Below are positions 27,231-39,739 of a stretch of 64,000 nucleotides of DNA, one piece after another. Source of the DNA: Pardosa pseudoannulata (lineage: Eukaryota; Arthropoda; Arachnida; Araneae; Lycosidae); contig CM063502.1 of assembly GCA_032207245.1 (NCBI GenBank), forward strand, positions 74,085,009-74,149,008. Direction: 5' to 3'. A program made the position numbers and the translations under genes. Under the pieces are notes generated by a model. That model did no database searches. It saw only the letters and a list, made by a program, of their open reading frames with translations, and was not told where the DNA came from. Positions within the stretch are counted from its first letter, which is position 1. Each line of letters begins with the position of its first letter.

Positions 27231-30200
27231 TTTGGTAATGTGAATTCTTGACAAATTAGTATGCATTGCTAGTTAATTTAAATAAAAAATATTTCGTTGT
27301 TTGTGGGAATTAAAACGATAAGAATCAAGAAGACATACTTTCATTTCTTGGGAAAAGCTGTTTTAGGTTTTAAAAACCAAGCTATGTCAATTTTAACATA
27401 TATTTATAGCCTTTTCCTCAAATCAAACAAATCAATGTTAATAGTTGATTATAATTGATTTTTGGTAATGTGAATTCTTGACAAATTAGTATGCATTACT
27501 AGTTAATTTAAATAAAAAATATTTCGTTGTTTGTGGGAATTAAAACGATAAGAATCAAGAAGACATACTTTCATTTCTTGGGAAAAACTGTTTTAGGTTT
27601 TAAAAACCAAGCTATGTCATTTTAAACATCTATTTATAGCCTTTTCCTCAAATCAAACAAATCAATGTTAATAGTTGATTATAATTGATTTTTGGTAATG
27701 TGAATTCTTGACAAATTAGTATGCATTACTAGTTAATTTAAATAAAAAATATTTCGTTGTTTGTGGGAATTAAAACGATAAGAATCAAGAAGACATACTT
27801 TCATTTCTTGGGAAAAACTGTTTTAGGTTTTAAAAACCAAGCTATGTCATTTTAAACATCTATTTATAGCCTTTTCCTCAAATCAAACAAATCAATGTTA
27901 ATAGTTGATTATAATTGATTTTTGGTAATGTGAATTCTTGACAAATTAGTATGCATTACTAGTTAATTTAAATAAAAAATATTTCGTTGTTTGTGGGAAT
28001 TAAAACGATAAGAATCAAGAAGACATACTTTCATTTCTTGGGAAAAACTGTTTTAGGTTTTAAAAACCAAGCTATGTCAATTTTAACATATATTTATAGC
28101 CTTTTCCTCAAATCAAACAAATCAATGTTAATAGTTGATTATAATTGATTTTTGGTAATGTGAATTCTTGACAAATTAGTATGCATTACTAGTTAATTTA
28201 AAAAAAAAATATTTCGTTGTTTGTGGGAATTAAAACGATAAGAATCAAGAAGACATACTTTCATTTCTTGGGAAAAACTGTTTTAGATTTTAAAAACCAA
28301 GCTATGTCATTTTTAACATATATTTATAGCCTTTTCCTCAAATCAAACAAATCAATGTTAATAGTTGATTATAATTGATTTTTGGTAATGTGAATTCTTG
28401 ACAAATTAGTATGCATTACTAGTTAATTTAAATAAAAAATATTTCGTTGTTTGTGGGAATTAAAACGATAAGAATCAAGAAGACATACTTTCATTTCTTG
28501 GGAAAAACTGTTTTAGGTTTTAAAAACCAAGCTATGTCATTTTTAATATATATTTATAGCCTTTTCCTCAAATCAAACAAATCAATGTTAATAGTTGATT
28601 ATAATTGATTTTTGGTAATGTGAATTCTTGACAAATTAGTATGCATTACTAGTTAATTTAAATAAAAAATATTTCGTTGTTTGTGGGAATTAAAACGATA
28701 AGAATCAAGAAGACATACTTTCATTTCTTGGGAAAAACTGTTTTAGGTTTTAAAAACCAAGCTATGTCATTTTTAACATATATTTATAGCCTTTTCCTCA
28801 AATCAAACAAATCAATGTTAATAGTTGATTATAATTGATTTTTGGTAATGTGAATTCTTGACAAATTAGTATGCATTACTAGTTAATTTAAAAAAAAAAT
28901 ATTTCGTTGTTTGTGGGAATTAAAACGATAAGAATCAAGAAGACATACTTTCATTTCTTGGGAAAAACTGTTTTAGATTTTAAAAACCAAGCTATGTCAT
29001 TTTTAACATATATTTATAGCCTTTTCCTCAAATCAAACAAATCAATGTTAATAGTTGATTATAATTGATTTTTGGTAATGTGAATTCTTGACAAATTAGT
29101 ATGCATTACTAGTTAATTTAAATAAAAAATATTTCGTTGTTTGTGGGAATTAAAACGATAAGAATCAAGAAGACATACTTTCATTTCTTGGGAAAAGCTG
29201 TTTTAGGTTTTAAAAACCAAGCTATGTCAATTTTAACATATATTTATAGCCTTTTCCTCAAATCAAACAAATCAATGTTAATAGTTGATTATAATTGATT
29301 TTTGGTAATGTGAATTCTTGACAAATTAGTATGCATTACTAGTTAATTTAAATAAAAAATATTTCGTTGTTTGTGGGAATTAAAACGATAAGAATCAAGA
29401 AGACATACTTTCATTTCTTGGGAAAAACTGTTTTAGGTTTTAAAAACCAAGCTATGTCATTTTAAACATCTATTTATAGCCTTTTCCTCAAATCAAACAA
29501 ATCAATGTTAATAGTTGATTATAATTGATTTTTGGTAATGTGAATTCTTGACAAATTAGTATGCATTACTAGTTAATTTAAATAAAAAATATTTCGTTGT
29601 TTTGTGGGAATTAAAAACGATAAGAATCAAGAAGACATACTTTCATTTCTTGGGAAAACTGTTTTAGGTTTTAAAAACCAAGCTATGTCATTTTTAACAT
29701 ATATTTATAGCCTTTTCCTCAAATCAAACAAATCAATGTTAATAGTTGATTATAATTGATTTTTGGTAATGTGAATTCTTGACAAATTAGTATGCATTAC
29801 TAGTTAATTTAAATAAAAAATATTTCGTTGTTTGTGGGAATTAAAACGATAAGAATCAAGAAGACATACTTTCATTTCTTGGGAAAAACTGTTTTAGGTT
29901 TTAAAAACCAAGCTATGTCATTTTTAATATATATTTATAGCCTTTTCCTCAAATCAAACAAATCAATGTTAATAGTTGATTATAATTGATTTTTGGTAAT
30001 GTGAATTCTTGACAAATTAGTATATATTGCTAGTTAATTTAAATAAAAAATATTTCGTTGTTTGTTGGAATTAAAACGATGAGAGTCAAGAAGACATACT
30101 TTCATTTCTTGGGAAAAACTGTTTTAGGTTTTAAAAACCAAGCTATGTCATTTTAAACATCTATTTATAGCCTTTTCCTCAAATCAAACAAATCAATGAT

Positions 30201-30905
30201 AATAGTTGATTATAATTGATTATTGGTAATGTGAATTCTTGACAAATTAGTATGTATTGCTAGTTAATTTAAATAAAAAATATTTCGTTGTTTGTGGGAA
30301 TTAAAACGATAAGAATCAAGAAGACATACTTTCATTTCTTGGGAAAAACTGTTTTAGGTTTTAAAAACCAAGCTATGTCATTTTAAAACATATATTTATA
30401 GCCTTTTCCTCAAATCAAACAAATCAATGTTAATAGTTGATTATAATTGATTTTTGGTAATGTGAATTCTTGACAAATTAGTATGCATTACTAGTTAATT
30501 TAAATAAAAAATATTTCGTTGTTTGTTGGAATTAAAACGATGAGAGTCAAGAAGACATACTTTCATTTCTTGGGAAAAACTGTTTTAGGTTTTAAAAACC
30601 AAGCTATGTCATTTTAAACATCTATTTATAGCCTTTTCCTCAAATCAAACAAATCAATGATAATAGTTGATTATAATTGATTATTGGTAATGTGAATTCT
30701 TGACAAATTAGTATGTATTGCTAGTTAATTTAAATAAAACATATTTCGTTGTTTGTGGGAATTAAAACAATAAGAGTCAAGAAGACATACTTTCATTTCT
30801 TGGGAAAAAACCTTTTTAGGTTTTAAAAACCAAGCTATGTCATTTTAAACATCTATTTATAGCCTTTTCTTCAAATCAAACAAATCAATGGTAATAGTTG
30901 ATTAT
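27231..30905 (+). repeat. Satellite-like array, 16 copies of a 230-bp unit
   Basis: Copies start at 27,231, 27,461, 27,691, 27,921, 28,151, 28,381, 28,611, 28,841, 29,071, 29,301, 29,531, 29,762, 29,992, 30,222, 30,453 and 30,683. The unit opens TTTGGTAATGTGAATTCTTG and closes ATAGTTGATTATAATTGAT. Copies are nearly identical, with the last four and the final half most diverged. Each carries a 6-bp-arm palindrome, GGTTTTAAAAACC. No frame of meaningful length crosses the unit, so it is non-coding. Confidence 0.97.
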
Positions 30906-31370
30906 AATTTATAATATTACGCACATAAGCAGGAATTAGTTAGGAAAATAAATTTTATTAAGATGTATAGGTTATGGCTGAGTAATATTTAATCTGTATG
31001 ATATCCCTAAGAACACTTTTATCAATGTATAAAAGAATAAAATGTATGTGTGCATGTTACATTTGTTCTTTTAATGTCATTTGCATTTTATATATATACT
31101 ATGGTGTTATATGCATATGTTATTTACGTTTTAATTATAGCTAAACCATTGTTATGAACACCACAAATCTTGTCATTGCCACTTTCTAAAACTAATTAAT
31201 GTGCGAATTTTTGACAAAATAGTATGCATTGCTATAAATAGAAATTCTTTCTTTGCCAGTGTGAATTAAAATTATAAACGAGTCAAAAATATATACTTTT
31301 ATTTCTTGGAGAAAGCTTTTAGAGCTTTTATAAAAGCCAAGATATGCCCTTGTTAATACCTATTTATAGC
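30905..31370 (+). repeat. Right flank of the satellite and a diverged terminal unit
   Basis: After the array come the flank homologous to 26,980-27,230 and then an old, heavily changed 230-bp unit (about 31,190-31,370; TTTTTGACAAAATAGTATGCATTGC, AAAGCCAAGATATGCCC). This shows the ancestral unit was larger: flank plus 230-bp part. Confidence 0.65.
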
Positions 31371-31379
31371 TGAAGTTTT

Positions 31380-34300
31380 TCACGATGTTTGGAAGAGTCA
31401 TTTCAAACAACTGGAGGAAAGAACTCCTCCGAACGAGAATAAATTACAAGATTACTTCACAATAAAAGAAATCCTGGCGTTTTGATGAGGAAATATACAA
31501 TTTATTTTCGCAATTTTTCCCATTACGGTTTGTAACTTCCTCAACCAGCATTTATAATTTTGCATCAAAGAAATAAGTGTCTTTTAAGACGACAATGGAC
31601 TCTCAAATTCAATATTTTTTCTGATTGAATTATGAAATATAACTAAAGATAACAATAAAAAAGGTTTGTAATATCTATTATTATATAATTAATATAATTA
31701 TTATTTCAACTTACAATAAAATTTTTCACCCTTACTATTAAAAATTTTTCGGAACAAAATTTCTGTTTTTTAGAAATATTTCAATTACTTCATACTCATT
31801 TTTAATTATCCTTTAAAATACATCAACTATTTACCCTGAAGTGTATTAAAAAGGTGTTTCAAGGATGTTAGTATTCCCCAAGGTGTTAAGTATTTTGTTT
31901 GACACACCAAAATTAATTTTTTAAAAGCAGTTTTACCATTGAGAATTTTCAAAAATATTTTACGACTTTGTTTAAGAAAACAAAGTCATAAATAGAAAAC
32001 ATATTAAATATTCATCGATGTGTATTTATTCAAATAGTAGTTTTTTTCAGTAGAAATTGTAACACATAAGTCGTTCCCCTCTATTTTGATCCGTGTGACT
32101 TATCCAATGCATAGAAAGATGAAGACTCGGCAATATATTATTCAGTTATTATATCTGAGACAATGTATTTTTGCTGTCCTTCCTTTCCGTTGCATATAAT
32201 TTGTTTTTTTGTTGGCGTAACACATTAGTGAGACTAGTACTATGACAGCAGTCGCTACTTTCTGTGCTACTAGCTTCTCTCATTCATAAGTGTGTATAAT
32301 TTAGTTGTTTTTCTCACAGGGGATTATTTTCGGCGTTTGATTTCCAAACGTGCAGAATTATATTCCTGGATGTAAATAATTTGTTTCATATCTCCGATGT
32401 ATAATTTTACTTTAAAACATGAACAAATTACTATACTATAACAAGTGCAGTAATTTTTCTATTAATTGAATATAAGAATAAGTGTATGCAATAACTATCA
32501 AATAATATTTCTTACATTGTATTGTAATTTAAAATTTATATTGATTTTCAGACGATTGGTTGAATTACAACACTTTTAATGCAGAGTAATTAATTAACTT
32601 CATAATCCGCAATGGTTGTATAAATTACGTGTAAAACAATAATATGTAATATACAAACACATAAAAGCGTATATAATTACTTTAATAATTTTCAAAAATA
32701 GGGTTAAAATTCAATATCAATGGAAAAACCTCCATAGTTCATTGTGTTTCCTATATCGTAATAATAAAGAAAATTAGAAAATTTAGTTAAAATGAATACA
32801 TTTCATGTCGCTTCATCTGTCAATTCTGCTCTATAAAAAATGTTATAGACATTTAAACACGAAATATTAACATCCTTTAATATTGCCTTTTCTTTTTTCA
32901 ATAGTTTTTGTGAATGCTGCTAATAACTAAAGCTAAAGTTATCATTTATATGAAAAATGACTATATAAGAATTAAATATTTAGACACTTGCAAAATGTTT
33001 TAAATAAAACTGATATTGAAAAATCACAACCATTTACTTCAAAAGTATGTATTTTTTTACCTTCCAATTTCTACTACACTACTATAAAAATGCTTCTAAT
33101 GACATACTACATTTTAAAGTAAATAGATAAAAAACTCAATGTTTATATAGAAAGCATGGTTGTCTTAAGAACAATATACTAATTTTGTAAACTTACTACA
33201 TTCGTATTTATTTAATTCTGCAGTATTTTACAGTATGAGTTACTTTGTATGAGCTCCATATGATAATCATTATTTTAATGAATATTTTTATTTTAAAACA
33301 TATATTGAATAAATATGTGTAATGCAAGAATACGTATTGTTTAATAAGATTGATTGCAACATTGATTCGTGTTTCAATATTGCAACTGTAGTAGCATTGA
33401 ACAAATTTTATCCACATTTGCATTGCAATTACTAGATCATAGCGTGAAGAATTGAGACTCAATCTTGAGTCTCTCTTCTAGTTTGGCAAATAAATTTATA
33501 TGAAAAAAATTTCCATGTATTAAAGTTAATTTTTAAAATGAACCATTTACAGTAAAGTTGTTCTCTCAATTGGTTTAGAAAAGTAAAGATTTGTATGTTT
33601 ATCATATAACAGCATTTAGTACAGCTTGAGAAGATTATTAATTCTAATTTAGTAAGAATCTATATAGCCAGTTTAATTAGAAATCTAACATTCCAGTGTG
33701 AATTTATGTATAAATGACAAACAATTATATTGCATTACGAGATTACTTCATTTATACATTCATAATAAGCTATTTCGGCTTTATTTTACAGAAAGAAATA
33801 TTTTCAGTTCCATAATAAAGGTATTGTTTTTAGAAAAAATTCATTTTCATGCTTAAATGATTTAATAATACTAAACTGAGTAGGAATTCAATAGCGACAA
33901 TGCTCCTGCATTGCACTTTTTCTCAGGAGGTTTGTATCTGGGATTAAGACTTTTAAACAAAAATTCAGTCGATTGTCTTTCTCTACTAGTTCCGTAAATA
34001 CGCTTTTACAGGAAAAACAAATATCATTTGCTTTTAAGGATGAACCAGTCATAGTATAGCCGTTCTATTCCAGTTCTATAAACAATTTTATTTGTTCTAC
34101 AATCATACTATATTCAGTCTGAAGAACCCCTAATAATCTATTAGTTTTATTATATTACGATTAAGAAGCAGTTGTAACATTGCTATAGTTATTTCAGTTA
34201 TACAATTGTTAATAATATTGTACTAGATAGTGCTTTAAAGTATTTTCTTAATAAGTTTTAAATCATAAAAGTTAAAGTAGACTTCCTTTAAATAAGAAAA

Positions 34301-34880
34301 ATAAAAATAAAATTTTATAATTTATCTGTCTGTAGAGCTTAAATAATTGTAATTTGGAATAAGTATTCAAAATTTGATCTTAAAAAGAAATACATAGAAT
34401 TTAATTATTATACGTAAATTTTTATAAATGCTTGATTCACATTTGTTTTAAAGTTATAAATATATTTAGAATTCTTAATCATCTAAATGTCTTCCAAATT
34501 ATATTATAGAAATGAAAGCAAATAAAATAAATATTAATCTTTAAAGTAATTATATTTTACTCGTGAAATTTAATAAATATTTAATACCCAAAAGATACAG
34601 ATATAAAACTATTATAAATGATTCTTTCTCTGTTTCACCCATCATTATGTAAATAAATATTTTCTCGAATCATCAATACAGAATAATTTCGCCATCATAT
34701 TTATCAAAGCGAATTAGCTCCGTTTGAATAAGAAAACAAAAATTAAATTTAAGAAAATCGGTTGAAAACTCGTTAATGCAATGTAAGAATCGTGAAATGT
34801 TTTACATAGAAAAGAGAATTTTCATGAGATCTTTCATTGTGATTCTTCTTTGAACGGAAGGATAATTTTACAATAAATGA
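31380..34880. other. AT-rich DNA, nothing recognised
   Basis: There are no credible genes; the 84-codon minus frame at 33,208-33,462 has no family signature. A perfect hairpin GAGACTCAA-TC-TTGAGTCTC sits at 33,454-33,473. Confidence 0.4.
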
Positions 34881-34899
34881 CATTATATGCTATACCACA

Positions 34900-35820
34900 C
34901 CCTGGAATTTGAGAATAAGCAACAAGAAATACTTTACTATTGTAATATTTAAAATATTTTATGTGTCCATTTTTCTCTTATATATCTTGCACTGTATGAC
35001 AAATAAGATGAGGTCATTTGTTAAAATCTTTAATTATAGTGTACTATCAAAGATTAATAAAATATTTGTGATACTCGTTAACTCCACAACTGTAAGTAAT
35101 CATGAAATGCTTGGTAAATATCCGATACAAAAATGTTCAGAAAATGTTACTTAATAATCCTTGTAAGGTCTAGAAGATACCTTTAGAATAAATAGAGTCA
35201 TAAACAATGTTACAGCAAGTTGTTTAAGAATGAGTAAAAAAATTTACATTAATTCTATCGTATTTTAAATGTTGTAAATGCATATTTTATGAGCACTTCA
35301 TCACTTATATTTTGTAATGTATGGCAAATAAGGTGTACATTTTTTTTCAAATTTTTACATAAAGGCATCGCTAAATATTTAAAGAATATCGGTGATACTC
35401 GTTAACTCCTCAACTCTAAGGAATCTTGAATTCTTCCGTATATAGTGCTACCATATTTAATTGTTATATTATTTATTGTAATATATTTATATAACACAGA
35501 ATATATTTTTAACTATTTTAAAGAAATGATTATTATAAGAAATGTAAATTAGTAACTGTCATAAATACTAGTATTTTTAAATTTTTCCGAAAATAGTTTC
35601 ACAGAATTCTCCATGAACATTTCCTATACCTGTTATGTGTCCATTTGACTTTAGAAGAAACATGACAGATCTTGAAATAAGACTTAGTTGTGGTAAGTAT
35701 CCATGAAAAATATAGTAGTGAAAATATCTACTGTTCCTGATTAAAATGTCTCTAACAGCTCTTTTAAATACATAACTCACAAATGTTGCGTTTTGAAACA
35801 TTATTAATTTTAACATTTTA
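34900..35820 (+). repeat. Degenerate ~320-bp tandem repeat
   Basis: GTGATACTCGTTAACTCC recurs at about 35,068 and 35,390, with matching upstream ATGACAAATAAGATG/ATGGCAAATAAGGTG stretches. A third, weaker copy near 35,600-35,720 includes the TTAGTTGTGGTAAGTATCCATG segment. Short frames here (34,909-35,154 plus; 35,577-35,816 minus) are chance. Confidence 0.5.
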
Positions 35821-36504
35821 TTTTATGAGTTATATTCATTATAGTGTGACAGATAATAAAAACTGTTGTGTATTTTTCTTATTAGCGAGTTACATGTCAA
35901 ATACATATAAAAAGTAACTTCTCATTCAAATTTTGAGTAGGTGAGACGGTACATTCATCTTAATATAAAGCCTTAGTACAAAGCTTAGTATAAAGCCTTA
36001 AGAGTTTGGAAGTGGAGAATCCAATTCAGATACGATCACACCATTTAATATAATAACCTTATGTTGAACAGCCAAAAGTACTGTATTTAATATTTTTATT
36101 GTACATGTTGTCATATGCCACCTGGTCAAACCAAGCACGATTGAGCCAAACGCTACTCGTATTAAGGCGAAGAGGCAAGCCTTTTGTTTTTAACGAGCAC
36201 CTCAAGGGTGAAAGTACGACTTCTTGTTTAACCTTTTAGCGGACAGTGGTTTCGCAGTGAGACCACATTTAAATATCTTAATTTTTCTTTACTTTTGGGA
36301 GACATATGAATGATTTTTTCCGATTTCTTTTTGTTTTTTACAATTTAAACCTTAACATATGGTAGCACTATATTTAATTTATTTTTTTCCATTGAAATAT
36401 ATGTAATTAAACTTGCCTTACCTGGAAAGTCAGTAATTTGATTTGTCTCACTTAAGTCATAAGTGAGAAAAATAAAAGTATCTACCAAACAACACTTATA
36501 AATT

Positions 36505-36800
36505 GTTAAGTTATTTATTTATTATACTATTTTGGAGCTATTTATTTATTATACTATGCGTTCATCTTTTTAATTTTTATACTGTTTGTTAAACTATTTA
36601 TTTATTATACTATAAGTTAAGCTATTTATTTATTGTACTATTTGTTAAGCTATTTATTATACTATTAGTTAAGCTATTTATTTATTGTACTATTTGTTAA
36701 GCTATTTATTTATTGTACTATTTGTTAAACTATATATTTATTATACTATTTGTTAAGGTATTTATTTATTGTACAATTTGTTAAGATTTTTATTTATTGT
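36505..36800. repeat. ~28-bp minisatellite inside the TTAA element
   Basis: Roughly nine imperfect units of GTTAAGCTATTTATTTATT-GTACTATTT. The related element at 50.47-50.52 kb has a single unit, so this is a copy-specific expansion. Confidence 0.85.
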
Positions 36801-36913
36801 TGTATTTTAAGGATACTTATTTATTGTTCTTTCGATATAATTAAAATTTTAAAAAGTATTATATTCACACTGTACAAAGAGATGTGTTTGTCAGTTAAAC
36901 TACCTCTCAAACC

Positions 36914-37432
36914 TTTTTAACCGCGACCCAAATTTGAGAAATATAGTCGCGACCCCAAAAAAGTATATTTTTCATTGCTTATTTTAGAGCGTATTTTTAA
37001 AAATTTCAAAATACGAGATTGATTTTTTTTTAACTTTCAAATTTTTTTATTTATTTTTTTAAATAAAGATGAACAAAAGACTTTTCGATCCAAGGAAAAT
37101 TTAAATAATAATCAAGTGTCTTTAATAATTTTTATTTACCAAAAATAAATATATTTATTCTTTTTGAAAAAAATTGACATTTTAAACTTATTCCTGAATA
37201 TCACATATTTATTTTTTAAATTTTAAATGCAGGAAACAGTTTTATGAGAACTATGCTTTAATACATTTTAAAGATCTTAAATGTTATTCTTGTAAGGACA
37301 AATTATACTTTATTTAATTAACTGTTCAATTTTTAATTACTTATTATTGTTGTATTAACTACTTTTATTGTTCTGAAATATAATAAATTAAAATTTTACA
37401 AATAAAGAATGATTTAAACTACCTCTCAAACC
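36914..37432. mobile_element. Nested 519-bp insertion with 19-bp direct flanks
   Basis: The 19-mer TTAAACTACCTCTCAAACC occurs at 36,895-36,913 and again at 37,414-37,432. The sequence between is absent at the equivalent site of the 50.2-kb copy (reverse complement of 50,380-50,402), giving an empty-site comparison. The insert begins TTTTTAACCGCGACCC and repeats GTCGCGACCCC, reminiscent of hAT subterminal sequence, but a 19-bp duplication fits a retroposed sequence better. Class unresolved. Confidence 0.55.
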
Positions 37433-37639
37433 CTCCTTTAACTCTAAAGTATAAACCCATCAGGTATAGGAGGGTATAGCAGGGTAAGGTATATGAGGCA
37501 CTATAATGTATACCCTTCTAAGGAATGTTTAGAAAAAATTTCATATATTTCACATTCATGATGTTCATAGATAACATTTATAAATTAATTTCTTTAAATT
37601 CCAAAGAATTTGTGTTTGTGACCTTCAAAGGGTTAAGTG

Positions 37640-37820
37640 AGTCCTCTTAATTTAGAAGCAGGGACGAAGCAGAAGACCTATAGGCGTTTCTGACACCTAC
37701 AGAGGTATTGATTGAGAACTTGGAGGACATGGGGACCACGAATGCCTCAGTCACCTTTAACGAACACGGATATTAGGCAGGGCCCGCGAGAACATTACCT
37801 TTGCCGATTAAGCTACCGCA
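37640..37820. other. Short GC-richer patch of unknown nature
   Basis: It starts just outside the TTAA element and has a 65-codon plus frame (37,712-37,909) with no domain. It could be a fragment of an older element. Confidence 0.2.
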
Positions 37821-38123
37821 GATCATATTTTTTAAACTACAGAGATATATTTTCTTTTGTAAACAATATTTCTGAAATCTTCAGGAATTTAAACAACGAA
37901 TTAAAGTAATCAGAATGGAAAATTTTATCTTCCCTGTTTCAAGGTTTATAATAATCTGGAAAGGAAATAGTATAAGTAAAGACTGTTGTGTAATAAAAAT
38001 AATGAAAATAAAAATTTTGTGGACATTGAGACTTTTTTATAGTGCTTTGTAATATTTTATTAGAAATACTGGAACTCAAGCACATTAAGCAAAATTACTA
38101 TGCTAAATATTAATAACTTAATA

Positions 38124-38169
38124 AATGGGCTATAATACAAAAATTAAAATTTTTGTATTATAGCCCATT
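38124..38169. repeat. Perfect palindrome, 22-bp arms and 2-nt spacer
   Basis: The arms 38,124-38,145 and 38,148-38,169 are exact reverse complements around an AA spacer (outer end AATGGGCTATAAT, inner end CAAAAATT). It would form a stable cruciform or RNA hairpin. Confidence 0.95.
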
Positions 38170-38339
38170 AAAATTCTGCAAACATGTAAGCTATAAGTTA
38201 TTTAGCTGAAGGAGAATTTAGAGATATAGCTCCAACATTTACTAGTATATTTTAACGCTGATTAAGTGTTTATTGCCTTTTCAGATGATTGCAGTAAAAC
38301 CATTAATAACAGGTTATTAATGTTCATTGTTACGCGAAA

Positions 38340-38480
38340 TATGAACATAAATAACTTAGGTAGTAAAGAATTCTTTTACAAAACGCATTTTATAAATTAC
38401 ACGAAATTCTTTCGTTACATTTGACTAGTTACCATCTTCATAATTCTTTAGTAAGGTAATTACAGAAAAGGTATATCAAA
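38340..38480 (+). repeat. Outlying copy of the ~320-bp degenerate repeat
   Basis: TTCTTTTACAAAACGCATTT, ATAAATTACACGAAATTC and TTCGTTACATTTGACTAGTT match the units at 39.95 and 40.27 kb. Confidence 0.55.
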
Positions 38481-38680
38481 CTTTATAATATTAAGATCCT
38501 TAAATCCTGATTTTTAAAATATTGAAATAAGTATATTTTTATTTTAAGAAGACTAAATAAGGCATAAAGCACATTTCAATTTATAAATAACTTTTTTTAC
38601 TAAAATATATTTTTCATGAAAATTGAATTAGTCTACAACTCTAATTTATAATGTTTTACTACATTTTTTTTGTTTGCAGC

Positions 38681-38995
38681 GCTATGATCTAATATTTTGC
38701 TATACGAGAATTAACGAGACGGGGAACTACTGTTTAAAGCTAATTTCGAACAATTATGGCCCTTCGTTCAAACTGTGAGGTACGAAATCATTAACTCTGG
38801 TACTGAAGGGCATCGTACGCCGAACGATGGCTGAATGGTTAGTTCACCGATCTTCAGTACCGGAGTTCGTGGGTTTGAATCCCACTGTGGCATGGGTGTT
38901 CGTAGGCGTTTGAAATCAGCTTTAACCATTAGTTCTCTGTCTCGTTAACCCTAGTTTTGCACAAAAGTAGATGGTAGTGCTCCAAACCAAACCGA
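38681..38995. mobile_element. Third head-to-head SINE pair (family A)
   Basis: A minus-strand copy (about 38,681-38,806; AACGAGACGGGGAACTACTG, AAAGCTAATTTCGAACA) faces a plus-strand copy (about 38,815-38,995; A-box-like TGGCTGAATGGTTAG, B-box GGGTTTGAATCCC, end AGTAGATGGTAGTGCTCC, AAACCAAACC). Between them AACTCTGGTACTGAAG pairs with CTTCAGTACCGGAGTT, so the junction is itself a stem with the plus-copy head as loop. Confidence 0.8.
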
Positions 38996-39739
38996 AAGCA
39001 TCTCCCAGCCAAATCACCCATCGCTTGATCTTACTACAGTGGGTATTAACTAATTGTTGTGTGTTTCATTCTAGGCTTATCATTCGATGACTGAGCTTAA
39101 TTATTACAAACACACAACAAAAAATAAATTATTTAAAGTTGTAAAGTATTTTTGAAGAAGAATTTGCCGTCGTATAACGTAAACAATAATTTGATCAGGT
39201 ATAGAACGTTAAAGAAAAAAAAATTATACTCACTTTAATATACCAACATTTTAAGCCACTAGTTCGCATGAATATGGTGTGCAGCTTTTATAAGTAATAA
39301 TAGAAAATTGGTTACATTTTTTGTACCCAATTTTATTTTCAATGACTGCTTTTATACTTCCTGGTCTCATATGTGGCATCAAACAATAATGTATTGCTTA
39401 GTAACAGATTGAAAAGTCAATGTCTCAGATTTGTTGAAGAAGTAAACACAGAAAAATTTTTTATGTGTGGGACTTTTGTCTCTTTACTACTAATAATTAT
39501 TTAAAATACTACCTATAACAATATAGGATATCAATATAATCTTAAAATTTATCAGTACTTGCATTATCTGTTTTGTTTCAGACTATAAATGCATACGCAT
39601 TTCAAGCCACCCTCCACCAAGACATTCAAACCTCATACGGAGTTTCTTGAGTTAAACTTGATAGAGACATGATGGAAAAAAATTAAAACAAAAAAGTACT
39701 AAAATAGAAATTCGAATAATAAGATAGTCAATGAAAATA

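Larger units (their letters stand above)
36232..37632 (-). mobile_element. TTAA-flanked non-autonomous DNA transposon (piggyBac-like), long copy
   Basis: TTAA at 36,228-36,231 and 37,633-37,636 flank the element. The left end reads CCTTTTAGCGGACAGTGG and the right end, reverse-complemented, CCCTTTGAAGGTCAC; both match the ends of the copies at 50.2 and 55.15 kb. TTAA duplication and CCC-type termini are the signature of piggyBac transposons. There is no transposase frame, so it depends on a partner. The copy is 1,401 bp because it carries a minisatellite at 36,505-36,800 and a nested ~0.5-kb insertion at 36,914-37,432. Confidence 0.7.

Noticed and set aside
27231..30905. CRISPR-like array
   Set aside because: The repeat is 230 bp and contiguous, without short repeats and unique spacers, in a eukaryotic setting.
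33454..33473. Hairpin as a histone-type 3' stem-loop or terminator
   Set aside because: The stem sequence does not match the histone stem-loop and no histone or other gene lies upstream.
35694..35701. GTAAGTAT donor after an exon-like TTAGAAGAAACATGACAG segment
   Set aside because: The segment is part of a degenerate repeat also seen near 35.07 and 35.39 kb, and the acceptor tract is poor.
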